Below, in pieces: positions 9,688 to 19,095 of a stretch of 64,000 bases of DNA. Source of the DNA: Mycobacterium heckeshornense. Its GTDB lineage: Bacteria > Actinomycetota > Actinomycetes > Mycobacteriales > Mycobacteriaceae. Position numbers and translations under genes: made by a program. Position 1 is the stretch's first letter. Each line of letters opens with the position of its first letter. The notes beneath the pieces are model-generated. The model saw only the letters and a list, made by a program, of their open reading frames with translations. It searched no databases and was not told the origin of the DNA. The DNA lies in the NCBI RefSeq assembly GCF_016592155.1, contig NZ_AP024237.1, positions 124,001 to 188,000 of the forward strand, written 5' to 3'.

Positions 9688-11034
9688 CTATGCGGTCGTC
9701 TTGACAGGTTGGGTTGGCGTCACGCTTGTTTCGGTGTGGGTTTCCGGATTCCTTTGTGGGAGTTCAGTCGGTGGGTCGTGCAGTGTGCGCCGTAGGTCGG
9801 CCAGCAGCCGCAGCCCGGCCGGGGTCATGGTGAATCCGCGCCATCCGGCTGAGGCGCGATCAAGCACCGCCCACACCAGTTTGAGGCAGGAGTGCTCACC
9901 GGGCAGCCGGCCGATCACCTTGACCCGGCGCCGTGTCTCGCCGACAGTGCGCTCGATGAAGTTCGAATGCCGCACCCGTGGCCAATGCGCGCGCGGAAAT
10001 CGCAGATAGACCGTTAGCGAGCCGCGGTCATCGAGCAGGCAACGCACCGCGCCCGGGTAGCAGTCGCGCCAGCGCTTGGCGAACGCGTCGATCCTGTTCT
10101 GGGCGAGTTTGACCGCATCCAGGCCGGGTTCGATGTTGTCGGGCAGATCGAAAATCGCCCAATAGTCGGCCTTGACCTCGGCAGCCGCGTGCCTGGGTAT
10201 TTTTGCTAAAAGGTTGCCGGCGCGATGAATAAGGCAGCGCTGCCGCAGCGCCGCGCCCATGGTACGCTCGACCGCGCCGATCAACCCCGGTGCGCCGTCG
10301 GAGATCACCAGCAGCGGACAGGCCAGGCCGCGCTCGCCGAGCCCGGTGAGGAAACCTTCCCAAGCGTCGCCGGACTCGCTGGCAGCCACATCCAGCCCGA
10401 CGAACACCGGTTTGCCGTCGGTGTCGATGCCCCAGGCGGCCAGCACCGGCTCCGCCGCGGCGTGGGCGTGGTACTTGAAATGGCTGCCGTCGAGGAACAG
10501 GTACTCCAATTCGATGCCGTCAAGACGGCGCCTACTTCAGGCCTGGAACTGCTCGCGGATGTCTTCGCAGATCCGCGACACCGTCGACTTGGACACCGCG
10601 GCGGCCTCGCCGAGCGCCTCGAGCAGGGTAGCCTCCACCTCACGGACCGACAACCCGCGCACGAACCCGGCGATCACCAGCGCCTCCAACGCATTGGTCT
10701 TGCTCACCCCCATGCCGAACAGCTGGGAGGCGAACCGCTCGGTGGTGCCACGCACCTTCGGCCGCTCCAACGTGATGGGCCCTGCGGTGGTCTTCACCGT
10801 GGTCGGGCACTAGCCGTTGCGCATCCCGGCACGGGCGTCCTCGCAGGTCGCGGCCCACTGGTAGCGGTCGCGGCCCAAAAACGCGGTCACCTCGGCCTCG
10901 ATCGCGGTCTGCAACAGCAACCGTGCACCCAGCCGAGCCACCTCCTCAATCGCACCCGCCAGATCCTCTCCACCGGCGAACACCCCATCCATTTCTTCCT
11001 GCAACCGCTGCGCAGGCGATAACCTCGTCGACAC
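9688..11034 (-). pseudogene. IS256-family transposase with two nonsense codons (copy c)
   Basis: Three open stretches lie in one frame: 11034 to a TAG at about 10812, then to a TGA at about 10537, then 10509 to 9688. Together they form a Mutator-type transposase. The N-terminal part has EEVARLGARLLLQTAIEAEV. The middle has FGMGVSKTNALEAL. The C-terminal part has FLDGSHFKYHAHA with the catalytic Asp, then RQRCLIHRAGNLLAKIP and FIERTVGETRRRVKVI. This sequence is only distantly related to copies a and b. The stops fall in conserved regions and no recoding signal is seen. Confidence 0.85.
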
Positions 11035-11310
11035 GGACGTAGGCTCCTTCCCTCAGACTTGCTCGTCTTCGAGGGAACCTACGTCCGAACCCTTTTACAC
11101 CGCCGCAGGGACACGACCGCACCCCGCAAGCCGACCAAGACTTCAGCCGGGTGCCGCGCACCCACCAGTTCCTCGTCACACTGACGGTGCACACGAACAA
11201 GATCAACCCCGCCGCCACACCCACCGTCACACCGGAAGACTCAATAAAGAATGGCCACCCCGTCGTCGCCATCCAAAGAGACGGTCAACAGCTAACAGGC
11301 TCCATTCCGG
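11035..11310. other. Intergenic stretch between IS256-c and IS3 copy 1
   Basis: No gene is supported. The first 65 bases contain CGTAGGNTCC repeats facing each other (near 11039 and 11079) that may belong to the IS256-c terminus. The remainder shows nothing recognisable. Confidence 0.3.
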
Positions 11311-11340
11311 TGAATTGCCCTGGGTTTTGTGCACACCGGT

Positions 11341-14300
11341 TTACTTTGCGCCGGTCGGCTGACCGCTGTGGTGTGCATGGTAGTCGGCCTCGTATTCGAT
11401 GGGTGGTTTCAGTCCGAGTCGGTGCATGAGCCGGCTGGTGTGTAGGGGTCGGACCGCAGCGCCCTGCCGGTCTTTCGACGCGGTGGGTTTCTGCGGCCCG
11501 CCCTCCGAACCGGACGTGCATGTCTCCACGCATCCGGCTCTCCACTTGTTCATGCCGCTGGTGCGGTGTCGGTGTCGGGTGGCCAATTCGCCCATGGTGC
11601 AGGGATCTTCGAGCCCCGGTATCGGTAGCGGAGGACCGTCACCGATCGTGGCCGGAACAGCTCGACACGTCGGTCGCTGATCTGCCAGTCAGGCCAGAAG
11701 CGACGGCGTAGCGTTCCCCAGGTCAGGCCGAGGTGTCGTTTACGCAGCCAATACGCAACCCGCATGAATGCGAAGTGGTCGACGTAGCAGAAGGTGCGTT
11801 TAGACACTCCGTGCTTGAAATAGTTGCACCAGCCCCGTAGCACGGGGTTGACCTGCCGGAGCAGGTCGGCGAGTGTGTGATGTTTGTTGCGGCGCGTCAG
11901 TTTCCGGATCTTGCCGGTGATCGAGGCCAGCGATTTCTTCGATGGCCAGGTGTAGACGAACCGCTTGCTGCTGCCCGGTTTGGTTCGCCGCTGGATGCGG
12001 AAGCCCAAGAACTCGAAGCCCTCGTCGATGTGGCAGACCCTGGTTTTCTCGACCGACAAGCGCAGGCTCATCGGTGCGAGTACCGCTTCGACCTCATCCC
12101 ATAGTGCTTCGGCATGAGCGCGTGTGCCGTTGATCAGCACCACGAAATCGTCTGCATAGCGGACGATCCGATAGGTGGCGCCTCCGGCGCGCCGATGCTT
12201 GGTGCGCTTCCAGTTCGTATCGAGCGCTTCCCACTGACGCATGAAGTGCTCGTCGAGAACCGACAGGGCGATATTGGCCAGCAGCGGTGAGAGGATCCCG
12301 CCCTGGGGAGTGCCGGTCGGCGTATCCCGATGTACCGCATCCTCGGAGAGGATCCCGGCTTTCAGGAACGCCTTGATCAGCGTGAGCACCCGCTTGTCAC
12401 CGACCCGCATCCGCACCCGATCCATCAGTGCACAATGCGAGATCTCATCGAAGCAGGCCGTGATGTCTGCTTCAAAGACCCACTCGTACCCCTTGTTACC
12501 CGAGGTGTAGTGGTGGATCTCGGCGATCGCATCCTGTGCCCGCCGTCTCGGCCGAAACCCATACGAGCACGGCTTGAAATCCGCCTCGTAGATGGGTTCC
12601 AGCACCAGCTTCAGCGCTGCCTGCACGATCCTGTCGGCGGTGGTCGGGATTCCCAGGCGTCGCATCTTGCCGTTCGCCTTGGGGATCAACTTCTCCCGCA
12701 CCGCAACCGGTGTGAACCGGCGTTCTTTCAGGTCGCCTTGCAGTTCTGCAAGGAGTTGCACCGCTCGGTCATCGATGGAGGACGGTGTCACTCCATCGAT
12801 CCCGGCCGTGCGTGCTCCCTTGTTGCCCCGCACCCTGTTCCACGCCACGACGAGGAACGCTGGGTCATAAACGAGGTTGAACAGATCATCAAACCGGCGG
12901 CCCGGATCGGCCACCGCCCAACGATGCAGTTTCCGCTGCATCATGCGTACCCGCAGCCACGCCTCATCGACGTCGGGCCACGGCGCGCCGGTATTCACCA
13001 GCGACCTTCGCGCAATGCTCGGCAACCGCGAACAAGCTGGACCCCTTCGCCATGTGACCGGCTTTCCCGGACTCGGACTACTACGGATCCTCCGCCCCCA
13101 CACGACGGCATCGGCCGGCGACGGACCTTCCCGCCGAAACGCTGGATGCGCTCCGGGAAGGGGACCACCGCGTGGGTTCCCACGTTCACTGTCAGATCGA
13201 TCGACGGGCGAGGTGCCCAACTATGCTCCTGCGGCATCGCCACGGCTACGCCGCGGGCCTTCACCGTGACCTCCCGACCGGCGGTACAAACCGATCGCGG
13301 AGTTCCCCGCACCACACCGTGATACGAGTGTGCGCCGCTGCCCAGCCCAGATCCGCCAGATTCGAGCTGGTGGGAACAGACTTGAGGAGCGTTCAGACGC
13401 TGGTTTCTCACGTACACCGTCCCGTCTTGCTTGCCGGACCCGCGTCGTCTGGCAGTGCCGACGCGTCCCGTCGTTGTCAGGGCTGCTTTCCACCCTCATC
13501 GGCGTCCCCCGAATCAGGCTGCCCCCAGCTTCAACCCGCTGCCGCGACAGCGGACAGACGAAGGATTCTCACCTCCATTCGATCCCACAGCGCCTCGTGG
13601 CGCTCTGTACCAGTGGACCCAGTCGGCGGTGAGGTGCTCGACATCGTGCACCGAGCGCAGCGGCCCGGTTCGGAACGGTGAGTCTTTCCGGATCGCTTCG
13701 GTCTTATAGAGACCAATTATTGTCTCCGCCAACGCATTATCGTAGGCGTCTCCGACCGTTCCAATCGACGGCTTCATGCCGGCGAGCATGATCGTCTCCC
13801 CGCAGTGCACCGACGTGTACTGCGACCCGGCATCAGAGTGGTGAATCGTCGACCCCGCCAGCGGGTGGCCTTCACGGGCCCGCAGCGCTGCGGCCTGACG
13901 GATCGCCGATTCGACGAACCACGAGTGCTTGGTCGTTGAGCACGCCCAGCCGAGGATCCGCCCGGCGTAGGCATCGACGACGAACGCGGTGTAGACGAAC
14001 ACCCCGGTGACCAGGCGAACGTAGGTGAAATCGGCGACCAGAAGCCGGTTGGGGGCATCGACGGCGAAGGTGCGATCCACCAGGTCCGGTGCCCGCTGCG
14101 CGGCGAGATCGGCCACGGTAGTGCGGACCTTCTTGACCCGCCGCACCCCCTGCCAGCCGTTGGCCCGCATGAGACGCTCCACGGTGCATTTGGCCACCGG
14201 AATGCCCCGTCGTTGCAGGTGAGCCCACATCTTGGCCGCACCGTAGAGTGACTCGGGCTTGCGGCGACCATCAGCATCGGGGGTGTAGTAGCCGGCCAGG

Positions 14301-14464
14301 ATCTCAGCGACCGTCATGTCCCACAAGACCCGTTTCGATGGTGGGCGAGCCTGCCAGGCGTAGAAGGTTCTCGGGGCGATCTTGCAGCCACGCTCGCTCA
14401 GCACGCGGCAGATCGGAGCGACCCCGAACCGAGCACGATGCTCGGCGATGAATTCACAAATCAA
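11341..14464 (-). CDS. IS3 OrfB transposase, copy 1 (intron-split)
   Basis: Exon 1 is 14464-13606 and exon 2 is 11441-11341. Spliced length is 960 bases, 319 residues plus stop. The rve-type DDE integrase core is visible: LLVADFTYVRLVTG (first Asp), IHHSDAGSQYTS (second Asp), and DAYDNALAETIIGLYKTE (Glu). It overlaps orfA by four bases, the usual arrangement for frameshift-made OrfAB. Without splicing the protein ends in intron-encoded residues after WVHWYRAP. Confidence 0.82.
11442..13605 (-). mobile_element. Group II intron, copy 1
   Basis: The borders are defined by exon repair: joining TGGTACA (5' exon) to ACACCAGCC (3' exon) restores WYNTSRLM in the IS3 transposase. The intron starts GAGCGCC and ends CCCCTAC. 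A domain V hairpin of about 34 bases (near 11507-11540, starting GAGCCGGATGCG and ending CGTCCGGTTC) and a maturase gene complete it. It is the same length as copies 2 and 3. Confidence 0.85.
11550..12998 (-). CDS. ltrA: Group II intron reverse transcriptase/maturase, copy 1
   Basis: The protein contains the RT palm with RYADDFVVL (YADD catalytic pair at about residue 281), upstream RT blocks (KLIPKANGKMRRLGIPT, SYGFRPRRRAQDAI, GTPQGGILSPLLANI), and a C-terminal maturase domain (GWCNYFKHG, LTWGTLRRRFWPDW). No HNH endonuclease domain is visible. The frame is open upstream to 13220, but the family match begins only around DEAWLRVRMMQRKLH, so I chose the GTG at 12998, which follows a GAAGG site. 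The protein would splice the intron from orfB mRNA and copy it into new sites. Confidence 0.88.
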   Translation of the reverse strand: MNTGAPWPDVDEAWLRVRMMQRKLHRWAVADPGRRFDDLFNLVYDPAFLVVAWNRVRGNKGARTAGIDGVTPSSIDDRAVQLLAELQGDLKERRFTPVAVREKLIPKANGKMRRLGIPTTADRIVQAALKLVLEPIYEADFKPCSYGFRPRRRAQDAIAEIHHYTSGNKGYEWVFEADITACFDEISHCALMDRVRMRVGDKRVLTLIKAFLKAGILSEDAVHRDTPTGTPQGGILSPLLANIALSVLDEHFMRQWEALDTNWKRTKHRRAGGATYRIVRYADDFVVLINGTRAHAEALWDEVEAVLAPMSLRLSVEKTRVCHIDEGFEFLGFRIQRRTKPGSSKRFVYTWPSKKSLASITGKIRKLTRRNKHHTLADLLRQVNPVLRGWCNYFKHGVSKRTFCYVDHFAFMRVAYWLRKRHLGLTWGTLRRRFWPDWQISDRRVELFRPRSVTVLRYRYRGSKIPAPWANWPPDTDTAPAA

Positions 14465-14772
14465 CGGTGTCGCGGGTCGCTCTCCCGCGCGAAGAAACTT
14501 GTTGCCGCCTTCAGGATTTCGATAGTCTGCTCAAGCTCACGGTTCTTCTTACGCAGCTCGCGCAACTCCCGGCTCTCCGCCGTCGATACCCCAGCAGCCT
14601 GGCCGTCGTCGATCTCGGCCTGGCGCACCCACTTGCGCAGGGTCTCCGCGATCATCCCCAACCGGGCCGAGATGGCCCGCATCGCCGCCCACTCGGTGTC
14701 GTACTCGTCGCGATGCTCCCGGACCAGCCAGACCGCCCTGGCCTTCATGTCCTGGTCGTACCTCGTTGCCAT
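14461..14772 (-). CDS. IS3 OrfA, copy 1
   Basis: A 103-residue helix-turn-helix protein of the IS3 OrfA type. The HTH is around MRAISARLGMIAETLRKWVRQ, followed by a leucine-zipper-like helix ELRELRKKNRELEQTIEIL. It binds the element ends and is joined to OrfB by frameshifting. The start ATG at 14772 follows GGAAGG. Confidence 0.85.
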   Translation of the reverse strand: MATRYDQDMKARAVWLVREHRDEYDTEWAAMRAISARLGMIAETLRKWVRQAEIDDGQAAGVSTAESRELRELRKKNRELEQTIEILKAATSFFARESDPRHR

Positions 14773-14822
14773 CGTGCCATCCTTCCCTCAAAAGAAGGTG
14801 TGCACGAAACCCGGGATGGTCC

Positions 14823-14867
14823 ATGCTCCCGAAACTCCAGGGTGTACTTGCGACGCTTACCCGACAT
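14823..14867 (-). pseudogene. 5' remnant of a different IS3-type orfA
   Basis: A GGAAGGATG-type leader followed by ATG at 14867 opens MSGKRRKYTLEFREH, the usual beginning of an IS3 OrfA, and is cut after 15 codons by the terminus of IS3 copy 1. It shows that one IS3 element landed in another. Confidence 0.5.
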
Positions 14868-15805
14868 ACGGACATCCTTCCCGCGGGACCAGCAGTCCCA
14901 CCAGCCAGGTGTCCACCATCAGGGGTTATAAGTTAAACGGTGTAACTCCTGAGACAAAAGGAGAGCACTGTGACTAATGTGATCACCGACGAGAAGGGCG
15001 TCGAAGCGCCGGACACCGGCGTCGTGGATCTGGATGAGTTGGATCAGCAGCTGGTCGGTCAGTTGGTGGATCGGGCCCGCTCACAGGGGCTGCGGTTGAC
15101 CGGGGAGGACGGGCTGCTGGCCCAGCTCACGAAGACCATCATCGAGTCTGCGGCCGAGGGCGAGATGGACGATCATCTCGGCTACGCCAAGCATGATCCG
15201 GCCGGCCGCGATGGCGGCAACTCTCGCAATGGCACCCGCACCAAGCAGCTGCTGACCGACGTCGGGCCGGTGGAGGTCGCGATACCTCGGGACCGGGATG
15301 GGTCGTTCGAGCCGCAGATCGTGCGCAAGCGTCAGCGCCGTCTTTCAGGGATCGACGGGCTGGTGATTTCGTTGTCCGCCAAGGGCTTAACTCACGGCGA
15401 GATCGCCGCGCATCTGGCCGAAGTGTACGGCGCGCAGGTGTCCAAGCAGACCATCTCGACGATCACCGACCGGGTGATCGAGGCGATGAGCGAGTGGTGC
15501 AACCGGCCGCTGGACCCGGTGTATCCGGTGGTGTTCATCGACGCGATCAACGTCAAGATCCGTGATGGCAACGTCGCTAACCGGCCGATCTACATCGCGC
15601 TGGGCGTCACCGTCGACGGCACCCGCGATGTGCTGGGGCTGTGGGCCGGTGAGCACGGCGACGGGGAGGGCTCCAAGTATTGGCTGCGCGTGCTCTCGGA
15701 AATCAAAAATAGGGGCACCCAGGACGTATGCATCGTGGTGTGCGACGGCCTGAAGGGCTTGCCGACCGCCATCGAAGCCGTGTGGCCTCAGGCGATCACC
15801 CAGAC

Positions 15806-16052
15806 CTCATCTATTAACAATGGATCGGCCGGGATGGTCTCGGCGTTCACCTGCACCACCACGGGCAGGGCCCACGCAAACGCGTCACCTTCGAGGTCCA
15901 CATGCAGACCTGTCCGCCCGTGGTGGCTGCGGGGCGTGGACCGGCCAGCGAGAGCAGCGCCACCGCTGTGGGCGGTGAGTGCCGAGATGAGGTTCCGGGC
16001 AGGCCTCGCGATCGCAGGGTGAACCTTTCACATTGAAAGGGATCCAAGTGCA
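15806..16052 (+). ncRNA. Putative IS110 bridge RNA region, copy B
   Basis: An 11-bp perfect stem (15856-15866 with 15916-15926) closes a loop that contains CAGACCTG at 15905-15912. This equals the predicted uninterrupted target around the CT core (CAGAC, CT, GCG). The same loop holds CCACGCA at 15872-15878, complementary to TGCGTGG of the right-hand target. A second structured segment contains AGATGAGG at 15985-15992, complementary to CCTCATCT at the element's own left edge (15805-15812). Two loops, one matching target and one matching donor, are the published bridge RNA layout. Matches are short, and transcription is not shown. Confidence 0.55.
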
Positions 16053-17273
16053 ATGAATCAGAGTACTCTGCAACGGCCGAACAGCTTCTGGTGTGGGATC
16101 GACTGGGGCGGGCGCTTCCATCACCTGTGTGTGCTGGATGGCACCGGCCAGCAGCTGCTCAGTCGCAAGGTCGCTCACACCGTCGATGGTCTGGCCGTCC
16201 TGGTCGGGTTGATTGCTTCGTTCACCGGTGCGGTCCGGATCGCGATCGAGCGGGCCGAAGGGCTACTGGTCGAATATCTCCAGCACCACTGCGATGCCGA
16301 AATTTATTGCGTGTCACCGAAAATCTCGGCGCGAGCACGCGAACGCTATCGGATGGCGGCCGCCAAGTCCGACGAATTCGATGCCTATGTGTTGGCCGAT
16401 ACGTTGCGTCACCAGTATGCCCAGTGGCGGCCGTTGGCCGTTCCGTCGCCGCTTCTAGCGGAGCTGACCGCAGTGAGCCGCGATCGTCAACGCATCCTGG
16501 ATATGCAGGTGGACACCGAGAATCGACTGCGGTCAATCTTGGATGCCTATCATCCGTGCCCGTTGCACCTGTTTTCTGCACTGGACCGGGACATCACCCT
16601 GTCCTTCATCCGCAGCTATCCCACTCCCGTGCAGGCGGGCCGGATCACCGCTGCGCGGATGGGCGCGTTCACGTCCCGGCACGGCTACAGTGGCCGGCAC
16701 AAACCCGAGACACTTGTCGCCCGGATGCAGCCGCATCTGCTATCGGCGAGCGACGGCACCGTTGCTGGCAAAGCGTTGGCGGCCAAAGCATTCACCGAAC
16801 AACTGGCTCTACTCAACACCCATTTGCGAGCCCATGACAAACGACTGGGCGAACTGCTCGAGGCGCACCCGGACACCCCGATCTTCACCAGTTTCCCCGG
16901 CATCGGACCGGTCACCGCCGCCGTGTTGATCTCCGAAATGGGTGAGGAGCGCAGTCGTTTTCCTTCGGCGCCGTCATTGTTGGCAGAGACCGGCTTGGCT
17001 CCGGTCACCAAGGTGTCCGGGCGCACACGTCAGGTTCGCTTCCGCTACGCCGCCAACCGGCGGATGCGGCACGCCATCGACTGGTGGATGTTCGTCGCCG
17101 TCCGTGAAGACCTCTGGTCGGCCGACATCTACCAACACGCCCGCGCCGCCGGCCAACCACACCATCGTGCCCTGCGTGGCCTGGGCGCCCGCTGGTGTCG
17201 CATCTTGTGGCGCTGCTGGCACGACCACAACCCCTACGACCCGGCCATCCACCACCGCGCCACCGCCGCCTAA
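16053..17273 (+). CDS. IS110-family DEDD recombinase, copy B
   Basis: Identical in sequence to the copy A recombinase (406 residues), with the GIDWGG, KSDEFDAYVLAD and FPGIGPVTAAVL motifs. The ATG at 16053 lies behind the AAAGGGATCC ribosome-site region. Identity of both copies argues for recent duplication or gene conversion. Confidence 0.9.
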   Translation: MNQSTLQRPNSFWCGIDWGGRFHHLCVLDGTGQQLLSRKVAHTVDGLAVLVGLIASFTGAVRIAIERAEGLLVEYLQHHCDAEIYCVSPKISARARERYRMAAAKSDEFDAYVLADTLRHQYAQWRPLAVPSPLLAELTAVSRDRQRILDMQVDTENRLRSILDAYHPCPLHLFSALDRDITLSFIRSYPTPVQAGRITAARMGAFTSRHGYSGRHKPETLVARMQPHLLSASDGTVAGKALAAKAFTEQLALLNTHLRAHDKRLGELLEAHPDTPIFTSFPGIGPVTAAVLISEMGEERSRFPSAPSLLAETGLAPVTKVSGRTRQVRFRYAANRRMRHAIDWWMFVAVREDLWSADIYQHARAAGQPHHRALRGLGARWCRILWRCWHDHNPYDPAIHHRATAA

Positions 17274-17862
17274 CAACCCCACCCCGCCCCCGCGCTGAGC
17301 AAAGTCAGCCAGCCGCGGCGATCAATCATGCCCACGACCCGAGGTTGACAGCGGGAGTCTGCGTGGTGCATGTTATTCGCAATGCGATGCGGTTCGTGTC
17401 GTATAAGGACCGCCGCAAGGTCGCCTCGTCGATGCGGGCCATCTATTCGGCGCCCACCGTAGATGCCGCTGAGCTCGCGCTCAAAGAGTTTGACCGCGAT
17501 TTCGGTGCGCAATACCCCGGCGCGATCGACGTGTGGCGGGGCGCCTGGCCAGAGTTCATTGCCTTCCTGGATTACCCGGTGGAACTACGCAAGATCGTGT
17601 ACACGACAAACGCGATCGAGTCCATCAATTTCCAGCTACGCAAAATCACCAAGAACCGCGGACATTTCCCGGACAAGGACTCTGCGATCAAGTTGCTGTA
17701 CTTGGGGTTGCGCAACATCTCCAGCCACAGAGGAGGCTATTCGGGGACGGGAACCTACAACTGGACTGTGGCGCTTAACACCCTGGCGAAACTGTTCCCC
17801 GGACGGATTCCGTTGTGTTAGAATATAACTCGTTGTCAAGTCACCTCAGACTTACACAGAAA

Positions 17863-18882
17863 TCATGACGGGCTCCCGTCACGGCAGCCGTAGATCGCGT
17901 GCAGCTCCTGGGCGGCCACCCACGCTTTGGCGACCTGGCCATCATCGTCGCCGGCTTCGATGCCAGACAGCAGCCGCGCCCAGGCGTGCTTGGTGAGATT
18001 GTCGGCGCCGCGGCGCAGTACTCGCCGAATCCCATACAGCGGGTCGCCGCGGCGGCCCCGATGCCCGCACGTTTCTTGTTGCACCCGGCGACGCACATCA
18101 TCGACGGCCGCAAAGCCCAGGCGCACCACGTGGAACGGATCAAGGACCCGCACCGCATTGGGCAGCCCGGCCGACAGGGCGGCGCCATAGCCGCGGAACG
18201 GATCCAATGCCGCCACTGTAACTGCGCTGGCCCACACATCCGGCTGTTCAGAAAGCCAGTCCGCCAACACCTTCCGGCTCCGACCAGGTACCACATCAAT
18301 CAGCCGGACACGATGTAGGTCAACAATGCCCGTGGCGAACGCAGTGCCACGGACCGCATTGGCTCGGGTGAACGCGGTTTCATCCACCCCGATCGCGGTA
18401 GCCGCCGCGCCAGGGCATGCCCGCTGCAACAACGGCTCGCCATGGTCGCGCACCGCAGCCATCACGGTGGCCCAGCCGACGCCGAACTCGCGGGCCACCG
18501 CGGCCACCGCATGCCCGTCACGACCCACCCGCCGACAGGCGTGGGCGCGGGCCCGCTCGGTCCATGACGCGCGCGGCGCGATCGCCGGATGCGTTTCGGT
18601 CCAGGTCTGCTGCTCACATTGGGGATGCACGCACCGCCAGATGCGTTTAACCCACACCAGCGTCACCGGTCGATCCCCGGCCGGCAAATCACGCACCCAC
18701 GTCGGGCGGCGATCATGCAACCGCGCGATCGCCCCGCATACCGGACACCAGCCGATCGCCGCGGTTGTCTCAATCGCGCACTCCAGTTCACCATCGTGCT
18801 CGGACACCGCCAGCACGGCCATGCCTTCCAGTCCAAGCATCACCATCGCACTACTGTTGTTATTCACCTGGGGCCTTTCCAT
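17863..18882 (-). pseudogene. ISL3-family transposase, 3' truncated (ISL3-a)
   Basis: The protein starts normally, with a zinc-ribbon region CPVCGAIARLHDRR and CVHPQCEQQTW near residues 50-95, an HTH around REFGVGWATVMAAV, and the ISL3 catalytic core (IGVDETAF, VAALDPFRGYGAAL, VLDPFHVVRLGFAAV). It then stops after HAIYGCRDG at the border with the IS256-b end, so roughly 80-100 C-terminal residues are missing. Confidence 0.82.
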
Positions 18883-18984
18883 TCGTGTTCACTAACACCA
18901 CGAATCATGAGGCCCCAGGCCCATCCCCAGGTCAGGCAGACAACCGTGTCACCCGACCGCTACCAAGCTTCATTGCGAAGACCC
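17875..18984 (-). mobile_element. ISL3-a fragment with right terminus
   Basis: The outer end reads GGGTCTTCGCAATGAAGC on the minus strand (about 18967-18984), matching the GGNTCTTCG start of ISL3-family ends. The other end is lost at the IS256-b junction near 17874. Its first part is repeated at 59325-59634. Confidence 0.7.
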
Positions 18985-19095
18985 CGTTAAATAGATCACG
19001 TTAGGACTTTCTCGAAATCCTGCACCGATCCTTTGGGTTTTCAGTAAGGTTTGAATGTTGTTCCACCCATGCCTAACTAGGAGCCAGGAGATCTC
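18985..19095 (+). promoter_or_regulatory. Leader upstream of the mbtH remnant and NRPS
   Basis: This 111-base AT-richer stretch lies between the ISL3 terminus and the GTG of the mbtH remnant, and must hold the local promoter unless transcription enters from the IS. An AGGAG ribosome site is at about 19086-19090. No clear -35/-10 pair is called. The ISL3 insertion has replaced whatever lay further upstream. Confidence 0.35.

Larger units (their letters stand above)
11311..14823 (-). mobile_element. IS3-family element copy 1, carrying a group II intron
   Basis: The 27-bp imperfect terminal repeats start TGGACCATCCCGGG (high end) and TGAATTGCCCTGGG (low end), both leading to TTGTGCACACC or TCGTGCACACC. 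Overlapping orfA and orfB reading frames give the IS3 layout. A 2164-bp group II intron lies near the 3' end of orfB. No matching 3-bp target repeat flanks this copy (CGG on one side, TGC on the other), so at least one end has probably been exchanged by recombination. Confidence 0.85.
15806..17360 (+). mobile_element. IS110-family element, copy B
   Basis: A 1555-bp element identical to copy A and flanked by CT at 15806-15807 and 17359-17360. The left flank matches the copy A target (CACCCAGAC), while the right flank is GCGTGGTGCATG instead of GCGTAATACACC. The element therefore joins two different IS256 genes at homologous positions. Confidence 0.85.
14970..17821 (+). pseudogene. Chimeric IS256 transposase (N half a, C half b) split by IS110
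   Basis: The N-terminal half (14970 to about 15807) equals that of IS256-a and ends at AITQT. The C-terminal half (from about 17361) begins CVVHVIRNAMRFVSYKD and has VYTTNAIESINFQLRKI and RNRGHFP-type motifs, but differs from IS256-a at most positions. Both break points are the same codon of the family alignment. It cannot make an intact transposase while IS110 is present. Confidence 0.82.
14930..17873 (+). mobile_element. Chimeric IS256 around IS110 copy B
   Basis: The left terminus (AGTTAAACGGTGTAAC from 14931) and the transposase N-terminal half are identical to IS256-a. After the IS110 insertion, the right half (17361 onward) belongs to a clearly different IS256-family element (b), ending near a second type of terminus around 17850-17873. 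The block 14925-17360 is an exact inverted counterpart of 3401-5836. Confidence 0.8.

Noticed and set aside
10537..10812. TGA and TAG in the IS256-c frame as recoded selenocysteine or pyrrolysine codons
   Set aside because: No SECIS-like structure was noticed, the family does not use these residues, and neighbouring elements are also decayed.
12330..13322. 330-codon frame opposite the intron maturase (also at 41655-42647 and 56241-57233)
   Set aside because: The composition is that of an antisense shadow. It is repeated only because the intron is repeated.
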